A stretch of 64,000 nt of DNA from Spiroplasma ixodetis (GCF_027923845.1 NZ_AP026933.1:1612001-1676000); one strand, 5' to 3'. Counted from the first letter of the stretch, positions 52,518-64,000 are shown. The notes: a model not told the origin generated them from the sequence alone. Made by a program: numbers and translations.

Positions 52518-53380
52518 GAACCTGTTTAGAATCTTTTAGAAAATAAGGTAAAATTACTATATATTTTAAAATAAGAGGTATATATGCATAAAAATTATTC
52601 AAGTCATGTTACTAAAGAACAATTTGAGAACATAAAATCAACTTTAGAAAACAGCAAAAAGAAAACAAAACCAAGAAATTTAGATTTATATGAAGTGTTT
52701 TGTGCAGTTTTATATGTATTAAAAAGTGGTTGTCAATGAAGAATGTTACCAAAAAATTTTCCAAAATGACAAACTGTATATTATTATTTCCAAATTTGAA
52801 GTAAAAACAATGATAAAGAACCTAGTGTATTGCAATTAATTTTAAAAAAATTAGTTAAAAAGATTCGTATTAAGAATCATCGAAAAGAAAAAACTAGTTT
52901 TTGTATAATTGATTCGCAAAGTGTTAAAAATACAGATACTACTGAAAATAAAGGTTATGATGCTGGTAAAAAGATTTCAGGAATAAAACGTCATATTGCA
53001 GTTGATACGCAAGGTTTACCACATGCAATTTACATAACTACAGCAGAAAAAACAGATCGTAATAGTGCTATCATAATGATTAAAAGTGAAAAAGAAAATC
53101 TTTCTACAGTTCAAAAAATAATAGTAGATGCTGGCTATACTGGTGAAAAATTTGCTTCTGCAATCAAAACAATCATAAATGCAAATGTTGAAGTTGTAAA
53201 ACGTAATGAATTACATTCTTTTGTAGTACTACCAAAAAGATGAGTTGTAGAACGAAGCTTTGCATGATTAGAAAAATGCAGAAGATTATGAAAAAATTGT
53301 GAAAGAAAACTAAATACTAGTTTACAAATGGTTGTTCTGTCCTTTATTTCAATTTTATTAAAAAGATTCTAAACAGGTTC
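52518..53380 (+). mobile_element. IS5-like element G, complete
   Basis: It is 863 bp with perfect ends and TAA duplication (52515-52517 and 53381-53383). Confidence 0.93.
52584..53372 (+). CDS. IS5-like transposase, 262 aa
   Basis: It is identical in layout to copies B and E, with Ser for Pro near residue 6 (KNYSSHV). The frame is open. Confidence 0.92.
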
Positions 53381-53663
53381 TAAAGAAGATTTAAATTTTA
53401 TTCCATTTTTAGTGTCAAATCGTTCATTTAGATTTATTTTATAAATAAATTTTTATTTTATTTATTAAAAAAATAAACATTTAAAATATGATAAAATCAT
53501 TAAGTATTATTAAATAATAGTTAGTAAGTGTGAAATTTTAAAAGATAATCTTACTTTTAATTTTTTTTAAAATAAAAAGTTTAATATTGTATAAAAATAT
53601 TGATAATTTTTTAATTTACTAATATAATTGTTAAAGTAAAATAAAAAATAGGAGCTGACATGA

Positions 53664-53879
53664 ATGCATTCAGTGAAAAAATCACCATCATCAGACAACA
53701 AAGAAAACGAAGAACGAACAAGTAGTGAACAAGAGTTTCAACGTCTTTTAAAAGGATTTAGTAAAAAGGCCCAAGAGACTAAAAGAGCAGAAAAAAGACA
53801 TAAACATTTTCTTTCTGCGCGTGATGAAAAACGCGAAAAACAAAGCGCTGCTGCTAAAAAGAAAAAACATCGTAAGTAA
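53664..53879 (+). CDS. ribosomal protein bS21-like basic protein, 71 aa
   Basis: After an acidic, serine-rich start (SPSSDNKENEERTSSEQE), residues 24-71 are strongly basic: FQRLLKGFSKKAQETKRAEK, RHKHFLSARDEKREK and AAAKKKKHRK. The order FxxxxKKA, KR--F, EKR-K, AAKKK resembles bS21, but identity is low and the N-terminus is odd. RBS GGAG is eight bases upstream of ATG 53664. A terminator hairpin follows at 53898. Alternative: any small RNA-binding protein. Confidence 0.45.
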   Translation: MHSVKKSPSSDNKENEERTSSEQEFQRLLKGFSKKAQETKRAEKRHKHFLSARDEKREKQSAAAKKKKHRK

Positions 53880-53897
53880 TAAAAAGGAAAAAATGGT

Positions 53898-53931
53898 AAT
53901 CACTGTTAATTATTATTGGCGGTGATTTTTT
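53898..53931 (+). terminator. intrinsic terminator after the S21-like gene
   Basis: AATCACTG pairs with CGGTGATT (one wobble), followed by TTTTTT. It overlaps the leader of the C39 fragment, so that gene depends on read-through or an internal start. Confidence 0.6.
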
Positions 53932-53933
53932 AT

Positions 53934-54056
53934 ATGAAATATCCTTTTGTTCAACAAGAAACAGAAAATGATTGTGGTTTGGCATGTCTTGCTATGATAT
54001 ATAGGTTTTATTTTAAGAAGAAGTTATTAATTAATGACATAAAAAAAGATATATTT
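53934..54056 (+). pseudogene. C39 peptidase start of a peptide-exporting ABC transporter, truncated
   Basis: MKYPFVQQETENDCGLACLA contains the C39 active-site Cys (NDCGLACL), as in bacteriocin ABC exporters. Only about 41 codons remain; the rest was lost where a Mbov_0401-like element ends (54057). Confidence 0.75.
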
Positions 54057-55442
54057 GGGAGCGTACCGATGTTGTCAATAATATTCAAATTTGTCTTAAA
54101 ATTATAAAGTTAGACGAGAATAATTTTGACTTCAATATGCAATTGTATGTTAATCTTAACACTTGTAAAATATTAGTCAACAATAATACTTACTTTTATA
54201 ACACAAAAATTCTTATTAAAGTAAACTTTAATAAGTTTTATTTTATTTTTGGTTTTTTAAAATCTTTAATTTTAATTTATAATAATTGAATGGCAGTATT
54301 TATTTGATAGCATTTAAAATTAACCATTTTTGTATACATATCAATATTATAAGTTCTATCACCAATCATATGCTTTAAAATTTGTTTAATATTAGTTTCA
54401 GTAAAGCAACCAATATTTTCAACTAGTGCTTGGTTTAATACACCATCTTTTGCATTAATAAAATAACCAACTTTTAATTTTTTATATTGCAAAGTTAATG
54501 ATTGTAAAAAATCAATTAATTCATAATATTGACCTTTTTCAAATAAAGTTATTGCATTTTGATAGTGTAATTTAGCGATTTTATTTTTTTTCTTCTTCCA
54601 GCCATTATTCCAAGAAATAAAACATGAAAAGCATGAAATTTATCTAAAATAAATTTAGCATTTAAAATTGTAGCAGTTTTTCTAATTCATTTTGCACTAT
54701 CACCACAAACTATTAAATTTGCTTGGTCAAAATTTTCAAAAAATAAATTACCATATTTTTCAATTAATTTTGCAGTTTTTTCAGCACCAATTTCTGTTTT
54801 TGATACTCTTATTTGACATGCTGCTCTTTTATTAATTAATTTTCCATTTTTCTTTTTACCAGTACAAAATACTATTAATCTCATAGAACATTTTTTACAA
54901 TTTTTAGTATTGTGTTTTTCATTAAACTTAAATTTTCTATGCCCATCATCAATATTTATATATAAAGTTTGATTTGGTTGCAATAGTATTTTAGGGATAT
55001 TTGCTTTTGGTAATTCAAATTTTTGATATGTTCTACAAACTGTACTATTACTTATTAAATCTTCAATAAAAGTATCACAAACATCACGATATTTTTTTAT
55101 CATCAGCAAAATATTTCAAAATTTGTTTAATAACATTAGGTGCAAGTTTACTATATTTTTTCACACCAAGATAATTATCTAATAAAGATACGTATTCAAT
55201 TTTTTGTGTTTTTTTTTGTTATAATGTGTACAAATACGTCGTTTATATGTTAATAAACCTTTTTTTACTTTTAATTTTCTTTTTCTAAATCTATATGATT
55301 TATATTCAGATTTATCACATGTACTTCATAAATAATCATCTATTTCTTTAAATAATTCTTCTGTTTGTTGTAAATTTAATTCATCTTGATTAAAATAGTG
55401 TTTGTCTCAATCAAAATGATTTACGAATGGTAATTTTAACAT
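54057..55442 (-). pseudogene. Mbov_0401/UPF0236-like element with decayed gene
   Basis: The conserved end GGGAGCGTACCGATGTTGTC starts at 54057. The gene (54277-55442 on the minus strand) begins MLKLPFVNHFDWDKHYFNQD, the true N-terminus missing from the copy at 34251. Homopolymer length changes near 55095, 55205 and 54580 break the frame. The 5' side of the element is not sharply defined; a phage gene starts at 55516. Confidence 0.8.
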
Positions 55443-55515
55443 TTTTAATGTTCCTTTCAAAATTTTATTTGTTAATAATTTAATTGTATTGTTTATAAAA
55501 ATTAGGGAGTAAAAT

Positions 55516-57222
55516 ATGGCTTTTATTAGTAGTTATGCACAACTGAATAAAAAATATAATCTTAATTTTAGTGATAATAATTATGGTTTTAGTTGAGATA
55601 TTTTTAAAGCATTTGTTGGTGATGAATGAGCAGAATATTTTACTACTAATTGTTTTTATCGTTTTATACCAACAGCACGTGGAACAAGAAAAACTTGAAA
55701 CTGTTTAGCATTTGATTTATTTATATGTTGTAATTTTAGTGATAGTAGTGTTCAAGAAGTAAGACGCTATGAAAATACTCATAGTGAAACTACAATTGGC
55801 GCTTTAATGAATGTTTGTCAAGTTTTATTAGATACATATAATATTAATTTACTACCTAATAATCCACATGGAATTAAATGAAAAATTACTAAGGATGGTG
55901 GTTGTATTATTTTTCCTAATAATCAACAAATTGACTTTATTGGTTATGCTAATGGTAATAAAATTTTTGGAAAAGAAGCGGGTGGGTCAAGTTTTTTAGG
56001 TTCAAGAACAGATGAAATTATTATGGCAGAAGAAAAAGAAACACTAACAGAAAAGCAATTAACATATCGATATGAACGTTTACAAAACTCTATGTTTAGA
56101 AGTAATCGTATTAAAGTATCAAAAGAACCTATTAAAGAATGAAGTTGAACGTTTATTGATAAAAATATATATAGTCCTAATTTTGGAAAAAAAATTACTC
56201 GCTATTTTTATAAAAGTTTCTTTATTACTTTTACATGTAATCCTTATGATAAATATCATCCATTTTATTTAAAATACTGTACGCCATTTTTACCATTAAA
56301 TGATAAAGTGATGGAAAATCTTAAAAAAAATGGCAAAATTTATTATGAAAATCAAGATATGTTTAGTGGTTTAGGTTTATTTGTTTTAAGATTTACTATT
56401 CAACCATTTTGAAATAAATTACCAGATATTCAAAAAAGAACATTATTAGAAATGAAAAAAAAGTAATCCTGATGAATTTAATACTGTTTTTTATGGTTTT
56501 GAATTTTTAGATAGTGATGCAACAATTTTCCCATTTCAAAAAACTGTAAAGTGCTGACAACCATATGATTTAAAAGAATTTTATAATTCAAAAAAAGATA
56601 TGTATAAATTTGATTTTTATTCAGTTGGTGTGGATTGAGCAACTGGTCATAAAGACCATACTGTATTTATAGTAGTGGGTTTTAAAGAATATAATAATAC
56701 TGGTTATTATGATGCTTATATTATTTGTGAATTAGTAGTTACTCCAAATGATTTTATAAATGAAAATGAAAAAATTAATGCTTATGTTAATGAAATTTTA
56801 GGATTAATTGATAATTTTGAAAATTTTGAACAAGCAATTTATTTTTATGATGATAAAGCACGAACTGCCATTGATTGATTAAATCAAAAATTAATAGATG
56901 AACATAATACTATTTTAATCACACAAACTGCTATTAAACATGCTTCAAATTTAAATCAAGAAGCAGGATTAACTAATAGAGTAGTTTGAATGAGAAACAT
57001 TATGAGTTATGGAAACTTTTATGCAAATAAAGATGATTTACCAAAGACTACTCAATGTTTAGAAGAATTACGTTATGACCAAACCAAAACTAACATTCCT
57101 GATAAAAATATGTATCAAGACCCGTATGATGGATTATTTTATGCATTGTATCCATATAAAAATGTAATTAGGGGTAAAAATAATGCTACTGTGAAAAAAA
57201 GCATCTTCACATTTGCCATATA
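55516..57222 (+). pseudogene. phage terminase large subunit (fossil, nearly whole)
   Basis: The ATPase half has the Walker A-like PTARGTRKTWNCLAFD and the IIMAEEKETL Walker B-type acidic pair. The C-terminal nuclease half has FYSVGVDWATGHKDHTVFIV and YDGLFYALYPY. It resembles mollicute phage terminases that package DNA into proheads. It is about 570 codons and appears to hold about one break. RBS GGGAG precedes ATG 55516. Confidence 0.8.
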
Positions 57223-57260
57223 ATAAACAACTACAATATCATTAATAGTATAGGTATCAC

Positions 57261-57292
57261 AAAATAAACGCCTTTAATTTAGGTGTTATTTT
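57261..57292 (+). terminator. intrinsic terminator after the terminase
   Basis: AAAATAA.CGCCT pairs with AGGTGTTATTTT around TTAATTT, 38 bases past the terminase stop. Confidence 0.7.
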
Positions 57293-57372
57293 GCATTTAA
57301 AAGCATACTTGTAAAAATAATCAAAAATGGTACAATTTAGAAGTAAAATTAAGAAAAAAAGGAGTAATTTAA

Positions 57373-58446
57373 TGAATCCAGAATTTTTAAAATTAATTAA
57401 AAAAAGACTTTATGTATGGTGTTGAAGAACCTTGATGTAATAACCAAGGAGTGGCAATATTACCCTATGTTTTAAAAGACAATCAATATTATTTTTTATT
57501 ATTAACTAATGAAAATAATCCATTATTTAAAGATAAAAAAATAAGTAAATATAGTACTATCACTGGTGGACTTGAAAATTTAGATCCTTATCAAACTGTA
57601 ATTAATGAGATGCTTGAGGAAACTGGAATTAATGTTAAAAATGATAAATCAAAAATTTATTATTTAGGTAAACATTATGCAAATAAGTCAAGTACAAAAT
57701 TATGATATTTTTTTGCTATAAATTTAACAAATCTAAATTTAGATTTGAATGCAATTTACAAAGGTAAAGGTGATGGAACAAAAGCAGAAGAAGTAATCAG
57801 TGCAGAATTTGTAAATTATAAAGATTTAAACAAATCAAATGATGCTTTATGCTTAGTTAACAAAGAAAAATTTTTTTTTCATTTCAAAAGAAAAGGAAGA
57901 TTTAAAAGAAAAAATTGAAAATGAAGAAAAAGAACTATTTGCTTATAATATATTTGAATTTATATTTAATGATTTTAATGATAAAAATCCTTTAAAATCA
58001 TATGAATCATTTAATGCTATGACTAAAAATTGAAATAATCATGTTGATAAAAGACTTAGTTCAATTGATAAATCATGAATGATTTTTGATTCATCATCTG
58101 AAAAAGCTCAAAATTTTAAAAGAAAAGCTGAAAAAAATATAATTGAAGAAGCAATTATGAAATGAGTTGAAGAACATGATGATGAAAAATATTCCCTTGA
58201 AGAAATACAAAATGGAAAATGATGAAATGAAGTAAGCAATGAACAATGAAATGATTGAAATGATAAACTAAATAATAAAATTAAAAAAATAGATAATTCA
58301 ATATCACCATTAGTCGATAAATTAAAAAAAGAAGCTGAAAATTTTGAAAATTCATTGTTTAAATATGCCATTAATAAATTAGCAGATAATTATCCTACGA
58401 TTGAAAATAATTCAAATTCAAATAAAAGAATTTGAAGACCATTTTA
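57373..58446 (+). pseudogene. Nudix hydrolase fused to a charged helical tail, broken
   Basis: QGVAILPYVLKDNQYYFLLL leads to the Nudix box TGGLENLDPYQTVINEMLEE-TGI. The C-terminal 180 residues are Glu/Lys/Trp-rich and probably coiled coil (KAQNFKRKAEKNIIEEAIMK, SLEEIQNGKWWNEVSNEQWN). RBS AAAGGAG precedes ATG 57373. It appears to hold about two breaks. It lies in a phage-like segment, and a role in cleaning nucleotide or NAD derivatives is only inferred. Confidence 0.65.
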
Positions 58447-58516
58447 ATTATAAAAATAAAGAATAAGTTATCAAAAATTAAGAAAAAATAACAAATTAAA
58501 AAAGGAGTAATTTAAT

Positions 58517-58809
58517 ATGAAAACATGAATAAAAATAAATTTAAGTAACATAACATTAGCATTAGCACTAACTGGCGCTGTAAGTGGAGTAACTGGTTTA
58601 ATAATTGGTTCACTAGCACATAATCAAACTAATGGTTATAAATCATATTTAGGACATGACTATATAGTCTACTGGGGGGGCTGGAACAACAATATGAGAA
58701 AGAAAAACTAATGATAAACACATAATAGATTTGTATTTTGATAAAGATAAACATATTAATACAGATTTAAAATGAGATGGTCAATATCCAAAAGGATATT
58801 TTAATTGAT
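58517..58809 (+). pseudogene. small signal-anchored protein, likely broken
   Basis: MKTWIKINLSNITLALALTG and AVSGVTGLIIGSLAH form a signal or anchor; the remainder is polar (KHIIDLYFDKDKHINTDLKW). The frame appears to have about one break. No family recognised. RBS AAAGGAG precedes ATG 58517. Confidence 0.45.
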
Positions 58810-58811
58810 AA

Positions 58812-60836
58812 TTAAATTTCCAAATTAATGTATGAAATATTATCGTTATATTTATCAAATAAATTAATATTAGTTAAACTTATTTCTTGTTTATCGGTTA
58901 TTAAAATTAAATCATAATTTCCGGCACCAAATATACCACTAATTTCAATCCGATTTAAGTTATTAATTGGATTTTCAATTTGTAATTCAAATTCATTATT
59001 ATTATCAATTTGTAAAATTTCTTTATAAAATTCTAATTTAGAAAATAATTGAGATTTATTTGAACCATATAAGTTTAAAGCATTTTCAATTTTATTCTTA
59101 TTAATAATTGTTCTTGTAAAATATTTACCATATTCTCCATTACCTAATGTTCAATCAGCAGGAATTAATGATGGAATATTATTACTTTCAAGTTCATTTG
59201 TAATAGATAATCAGTTAAATTGATTATCATCTAGTTTAAATAATTCATTTTGACTAATATCATTATTTTTCAATTTAATATTATTGATATCTGAAAAATC
59301 AAAATATTCAGATTTTAATACAACTTTTGCATCTTTAAATTCTCAAACTTTATCTGGTGTAGAATGTATAGGATTTGATTTTATTTCAAAATAATAAGGT
59401 AATAATAGTTTAAAATCATCATTTAAACCTTTATTAATAGATAGTGTTGAATAAATATATTTAGATAACATAATTACTATTTTTTTAAATATCTTAACTT
59501 GTGGCAAACTTATATAATTTGGATAATCTAATTCTCATTGTTTAAATAAATTAGTAATAATATCATCGGGCTTTTGATTTTCAAATTTAGCACGAATTTT
59601 TGTAATATCAAAATTTTCATCACCTTGTTTAAAAGATATTCCATCAAAATTACGATTATAGGTATATGTATAAGTTAACATATCTAATAATACTTTTTGT
59701 AAACTATCAACTGTTGGTGCATCTTGTATTTCAACTTCAATATCATCAAATTTATTATTAGTTGCAACATATTGATAAAATTGACTTTCACCCACAAAAT
59801 CTCAAACTTCTTTATCTTTTAATTCTTTTTGACTTTTTAATGGTCATTTACCACCTAAAACATTACTAAATTCATATCCTAATCAAGCATGTGTAACTCT
59901 TGCGTTTTTAATAACTTCTCTTCTTGTTACAGAACCACTACTAATTTTAATTAAATCTAAAACTGATTTTTCTTGTCCAATAAATTGTTTTGCTAAATTT
60001 CAAGGTAATATTTGTTCACTAAATCATTGTTGTAATATTCTAACTTTTGGTTGAGTTTCAATAGGCATTGATAACAGCGGAAATGCTATCTTATCTTTAA
60101 CAAATAACTTTGGGTATACTTCCATATTGTCAACTTCACCAAGTACCTTTATATTTCCAAAAATCATGCTTCTAGGGGCTTTAATTTTTAAACCAATTAC
60201 TTTTGTATCTTTGTTCAATGGTTTTTGTAATTTAATAATGATTGGATAACCATCTCTTGTTTTAAAATCATTAATTTTAATAATAGTTATACTTTTAGTA
60301 CTTCTTGTTTTTGGATTTTGATAAGGTTGTGAATAATTATTAATGATATATAAATTATCAATATTATTTTCAGTTAATGGTTCATTAATTGATACAGCAT
60401 ATAACTTAAATTGATTTAATAAATTTATTTCTTGAAATATTAAGTTTTTAATATCAGTCATACTATATTCAATTGTATTATCATTAATATTAGTACTTGC
60501 TCTTTGATTTAATTGCATAGTAAAATCAGATGTTTCAACAGCAGTAGTTTTTAATACTTTTTCAATATCAATAAAACCAATTTTAATAGTATTTGCTGAA
60601 AATTTTAAACTATTATTTTCATTATTTTTAAATAAACGTTCAATTTCATAAATATATAAAGTTCTTTTTTTAAATTCATCGTATGCTCTATTAATATCTG
60701 GGTCACTAGTAGCTCTCATCATATTAGTAAAGTCATAAGGAATATTATCAATTAAGTAATCATTTTCTACTTCTGCTTGATTAAGTTTAGTTTGTTTCTG
60801 TGGAAACTTCGTTTGTGGTTTGTTGTTGTTTTCCAT
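58812..60836 (-). CDS. phage virion-associated protein, 674 aa (fossil or live)
   Basis: The frame is open throughout with TGA as Trp. It starts MENNNKPQTKFPQKQTKLNQ, and continues with mixed alpha/beta sequence (TNMMRATSDPDINRAYDEFK, KAPRSMIFGNIKVLGEVDNM) and a C-terminal beta-rich part (IEISGIFGAGNYDLILITDK). No motif names it. Its start lies inside the portal gene end, the coupling typical of phage structural operons. A collar, connector or minor capsid role is likely. Confidence 0.6.
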
Positions 60837-62028
60837 TGTTCTCTCCTATTAATTGGTTATTTTCGGGATTAAATAATTTTAATTTAACTGTTAAATTATT
60901 AATTTCTTGTTCATCATTAATATTAAATGTTTTACTAGTTAATAAATCTTTATCAATACGTACTAATATTTGAATAAATTTAAGAATATCAATATTAAAT
61001 TGTCATAATTTTTGTTCAATATAATTAATAGTTGAAATATTTACTGCTGTACTTTCGGGAACTGATTGTTGTGCAGATTTCTTTTGACTTGGTATATGAA
61101 TACCACAACGTTTAAATATTTCATTAACATTTCAATCGTATATATCAGTTAAATTTTTACCTTTAAAATTGCTATTTGTCATATTGATATTTTCATTTTG
61201 TTCATTATTATCTCCGCCACTTTTAAATATGTAGTTTTTAGTAACCAAAGTTCTTACTGCTTCTTCTAATGCTGATTGAACATTACCATAAGTTTGACTA
61301 AATATAAATTTAGGTGAATTTAAAATGGTATCTAAAACAATTTGTTCATAAATAACATCTAATGCTTTAATTTTATCCATTACTTTATCACAATCTGCTA
61401 ATTCATTTGCTTTATTTCTCATAATTGCTATTGGTATATAGTTAATATTTAGTGTTTGTTCTTGTGCTAAATTAGGGTTATTAATGAATGATTTAAAATC
61501 TAATGGAAATTGTTTTTTATTATCACTAATACTATAAATTGCACGATTAATAGTTATTTGTTCATTATTTAATGTATAAATTTCAAATAATCTTACCATT
61601 TGTGCATTTTGTTCATAACTATCATAAAAAATAGTGCATTGAATTAATTTACCAGTAATATCATAAACTCTTTGTTGTATATCTACTACTTGAAAATATA
61701 AGTCATCATTAGCAATATAAATTAAATAACCACTAATTCCTAATTTGCTTAATTTAAAAATAGAGTTTCAATTTTTTCTATAAAATTCTTGTTTAATTAA
61801 ATATTGTTTAATAGTTTTATTATTAATATCTAATGGAGCATTATATAAATTAGCATTATTTTCTGCTACAAAATCAGTAAAATAAGTTTCATGATTAAAA
61901 TCATTAAAACCAAAATAATTTAAAATTGAAGCATGTGTACTTTTATTTTTATTAGTTAAAAATTTTACTTTTTCATTTTGATTATCACTAATATTACTTT
62001 TTTCTTTTCTTTTAAATAGACTTAACAT
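60787..62028 (-). CDS. phage portal-like protein, 413 aa
   Basis: MLSLFKRKEKSNISDNQNEK opens a protein with WNSIFKLSKLGISGYLIYIA, then LDFKSFINNPNLAQEQTLNI, ADCDKVMDKIKALDVIYEQI and SQTYGNVQSALEEAVRTLV, the order and spacing of small portal or connector proteins. AAGGTGG lies eight bases before ATG 62028. The last 50 bases overlap the 674-residue gene. Confidence 0.6.
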
Positions 62029-62046
62029 AATATTCACCACCTTTTT

Positions 62047-62169
62047 TTAAAATATTTGATTAATTTTTAATACAATTTTTACAATAATAAATATTATTAA
62101 GCCAGCAACAGCTGAAGATAATAAAACTCCAATTAAACCTAAAATAATTTTTATAATTTTAAAAAACAT
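62047..62169 (-). CDS. one-helix membrane protein, 40 aa
   Basis: MFFKIIKIILGLIGVLLSSA and VAGLIIFIIVKIVLKI form nearly all of the sequence. It lies 18 bases upstream of the portal gene on the same strand, 4 bases after the stop of the appendage gene. Possibly a phage membrane or lysis protein. Confidence 0.5.
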   Translation of the reverse strand: MFFKIIKIILGLIGVLLSSAVAGLIIFIIVKIVLKINQIF

Positions 62170-62173
62170 AATC

Positions 62174-64000
62174 TTATTCCTGTAATTCTTCTAATTTTCA
62201 TGTATTTCCTTTATCATTACCTTTTAAAGAATAAATAGTAATAAATTTTGCATGATTAACTGATAAAACTAATACATTACTATTATTGTTAAAGACTTCT
62301 ATTTCTACACCTGCTATTTTATTATCAGTTATAATAAATTCTTGAATTGCAAAAACTGGATTATATATATTTCAAGAATAATAAACTCTGTATCGTTTAT
62401 TAACTATAAAATTATAAGTAATTTGTCAATTATCTCATTGATTTTTTTCTCTTGTTCCTACTTTTTTTCAATTTGAACCACTTGGACTTGGTGATGGATT
62501 ATTTTTTAATTCAATATCTCAAATATTTTCTTCTATTTCATTTGTAGTTAAACTACCAGACCTTATTTGTACTTTTGATTGAATATCTACTTTAATAGTA
62601 TCTTGTAATTCTTCTAATGAAAATATATTTCCATATTGTTTATTTCCACCCTCTATAATTAAATCTCATTTTTGATTACCTAAAAATTGTAGATATAAAA
62701 TAGATTCTTCTCCATTAATTAAACCTTTTGTAAGAAAAAATTTATCATTAATATTACCACCTATATAGTTACTAGTTTTAAATTCTACTTTAATTCTTAT
62801 ATTTACTTGTTCAAATGGTGGTTTTTCTCATGTGATAATTATTCTATAAAGTTTATTAAAATTAATTCCAAAGTCACCATATTTACGATTATTTATACTT
62901 TTACCTATTATTTTTCAATTTTCTTTATCTTGTTTTTTATCAATATTAGTTTTATTTTCTTTAAAAGCACCAGCAACTGTTTTATTAGTAGTTTCTAAAT
63001 TAGGAATTTCTTGACTTATAGCATTTATTTGAAATGCAATAGGAAATTGTGATTTTGTATCTTCTAATTTTTTATCTACTTCTTCTTTTTTATAATAATC
63101 AGTTAAATCAGTAGAACCACCAATAGCACTAATTTTATTATTTTCATCAATAGTTATATTAGTACCAGCAATTAATTTATTTTGTTTTTTATCTAATAAA
63201 TTATTAGTTTCTAGTTTTGTATAATAATCACGTTCAGTACCTTCTTCCGATATAAATTCAGTTGGTGTTCCAGTTCCTTGATATTGATATATTTTAGAAA
63301 TAAATGCTGAATAATATGTTCCGGGTGTAGCACTAGCGCGAATTTTATAATTACTGCAAGTTAAATATAATCTAATATTATTAGTTTTATCTGAATAAAA
63401 AGTATCTAATAGAGTATATGATTTTATTGCATATTCTTCATTTAATTTAAATATAGATTTTCTAATATATTTATATTTATAAATATCACTCTCATAAATA
63501 TAACCTCATATTACTAATATTTCTTTATTTAAATTATCAGTTGAAAGTTCATTAGATATCTCTTTTCATAATGGACTAGTTTCAATATTAAATCAGTTAT
63601 TTTTAATATCATCAATATTTTGTTTATTAATCTCAATTTTATTTTCTATTGATTTGATATTATTATCAACTTTAGTTTCTAATAATTTAATATTATTTTC
63701 ATTTGTAGTAATTCGTTTTTGTTGTTTAGCAGAAAAATCACAAGTTGGTGCATGTGTATAATCACCAATTTGAGGATTATTTTGTAATGCTTCGGGTGGT
63801 AATGTACCAATTTCATCAGGTCAATCTAAAATCATTGTTTCAGTTTCTTTATCATAATCAGTTGCAACATATCCTTTATTAATAAATTTACTAACAGGAC
63901 CTCTATATATTTCATTTTCATTATCATCAACTAAATCATCATATAATTTAATTTGTTTTAATAATGTAAATTCTTTTTGTTCTTTAATTAATTCATCAAC
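62174..64000 (-). CDS. phage appendage/tail-fibre-like protein, runs off window
   Basis: At least 608 codons are open to the window edge. Coiled-coil stretches (KQQKRITTNENNIKLLETKV, NIKSIENKIEINKQNIDDIK) alternate with short beta modules (LDKKQNKLIAGTNITIDENN, ISAIGGSTDLTDYY), typical of phage fibres and baseplate upper proteins. The C-terminal domain has Trp-rich strands (WDLIIEGGNKQYGNIF, NPSPSPSGSNWKKVG). It heads the minus-strand structural operon. Confidence 0.6.

Larger units (their letters stand above)
51890..53444 (+). pseudogene. unknown protein, interrupted by IS5-like element G
   Basis: The piece at 51890-52100 reads YNFYPQRYTGADIDFFCLNQ, ASFVTLLGKDKIGPWKYN. The second, 52102-52517, reads IGTQIRHYIALCIDMIIIAN, SDSEQQILFDKNIHKVRSDL-like and NTNQWLEKGDVVILNN, and continues past the IS as KEDLNFIPFLVSNRSFRFIL to 53444. 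About one frame change separates the halves in addition to the IS. I do not recognise the family; the GADID motif and basic helices could fit a nucleic-acid enzyme. No convincing start is visible. Confidence 0.5.

Noticed and set aside
55442-55515. Right terminus of the Mbov_0401-like element at GGGAG before the terminase
   Set aside because: The GGGAG there is in direct, not inverted, orientation to the known end and serves as the terminase ribosome-binding site.
58108-58371. Minus-strand Ser/Phe-rich frame
   Set aside because: Shadow of the charged tail of the Nudix-type gene on the plus strand.
62807-62998. Plus-strand Phe/Ile-rich frame
   Set aside because: Antisense to the appendage-protein frame.
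1-64000. tRNA, rRNA or tmRNA genes
   Set aside because: I saw no cloverleaf with a T-arm consensus and no rRNA-like GC-rich stretch; the GC-rich hairpins at 2827-2900 lack tRNA features.

Overview
The window reads as chromosome of a Spiroplasma-like mollicute. Base composition is extremely AT-rich, and every long gene reads through only if TGA is Trp (genetic code 4). The intact host genes are typical of the group: lipid-anchored proteins, polC, pgi, a SufS/SufU pair and a ribosome-inactivating protein (RIP). Species cannot be fixed from sequence alone; no rRNA or tRNA gene and no CRISPR array was seen.

Layout. 1-7980: an integrated plasmid replicon bounded by IS256 copies. It has a Rep_3-type initiator gene with iterons, a parA/RHH partition pair, and an accessory cluster encoding an HU-like protein, an HMG-box protein and two unknown proteins; parA and the HU gene carry IS1595 insertions. 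7992-15854: a broken secreted metallopeptidase-like gene split by an IS3 element, a 40-residue zinc ribbon, a small membrane protein, a HIT protein and two large lipoproteins. 16161-18433: sufS-sufU-MTHFS operon. 19714-25763: a GDSL esterase and an oleate hydratase, the latter split by an IS1595 element and two IS3 elements. 25783-30318: stacked IS copies around a Pr6Pr-like membrane protein and the last part of polC. 30477-37525: hypothetical protein, pgi, S1-domain protein, a Mbov_0401/UPF0236-like element, nicotinamidase-like protein and a small membrane protein. 37548-40371: IS pile-up. 40373-43746: a large virion-protein fossil and two small genes. 45191-47557: an intact 788-residue RIP. 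47694-51889: an IS30 copy holding two tandem IS5-like copies, one of which holds an IS256. 51890-54056: unknown split gene, S21-like protein, truncated C39 peptidase. 54057-64000: decayed Mbov_0401-like copy followed by a tailed-phage-like segment (terminase, portal, other virion proteins, appendage protein running off the window).

Working together. Plasmid replication and segregation genes are paired with DNA-architectural proteins, so the HMG-box and HU products may organise plasmid or recipient DNA. The esterase and oleate hydratase look like a lost fatty-acid handling operon. RIP and metallopeptidase-like genes suggest host-directed effectors, one intact and one a fossil. At least six transposon families (IS256, IS5/IS427-like, IS30, IS1595/ISXO2-like, two IS3 types, Mbov_0401-like) have insertionally broken more than half of the accessory genes. 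Several carry clear target duplications, so events can be ordered.
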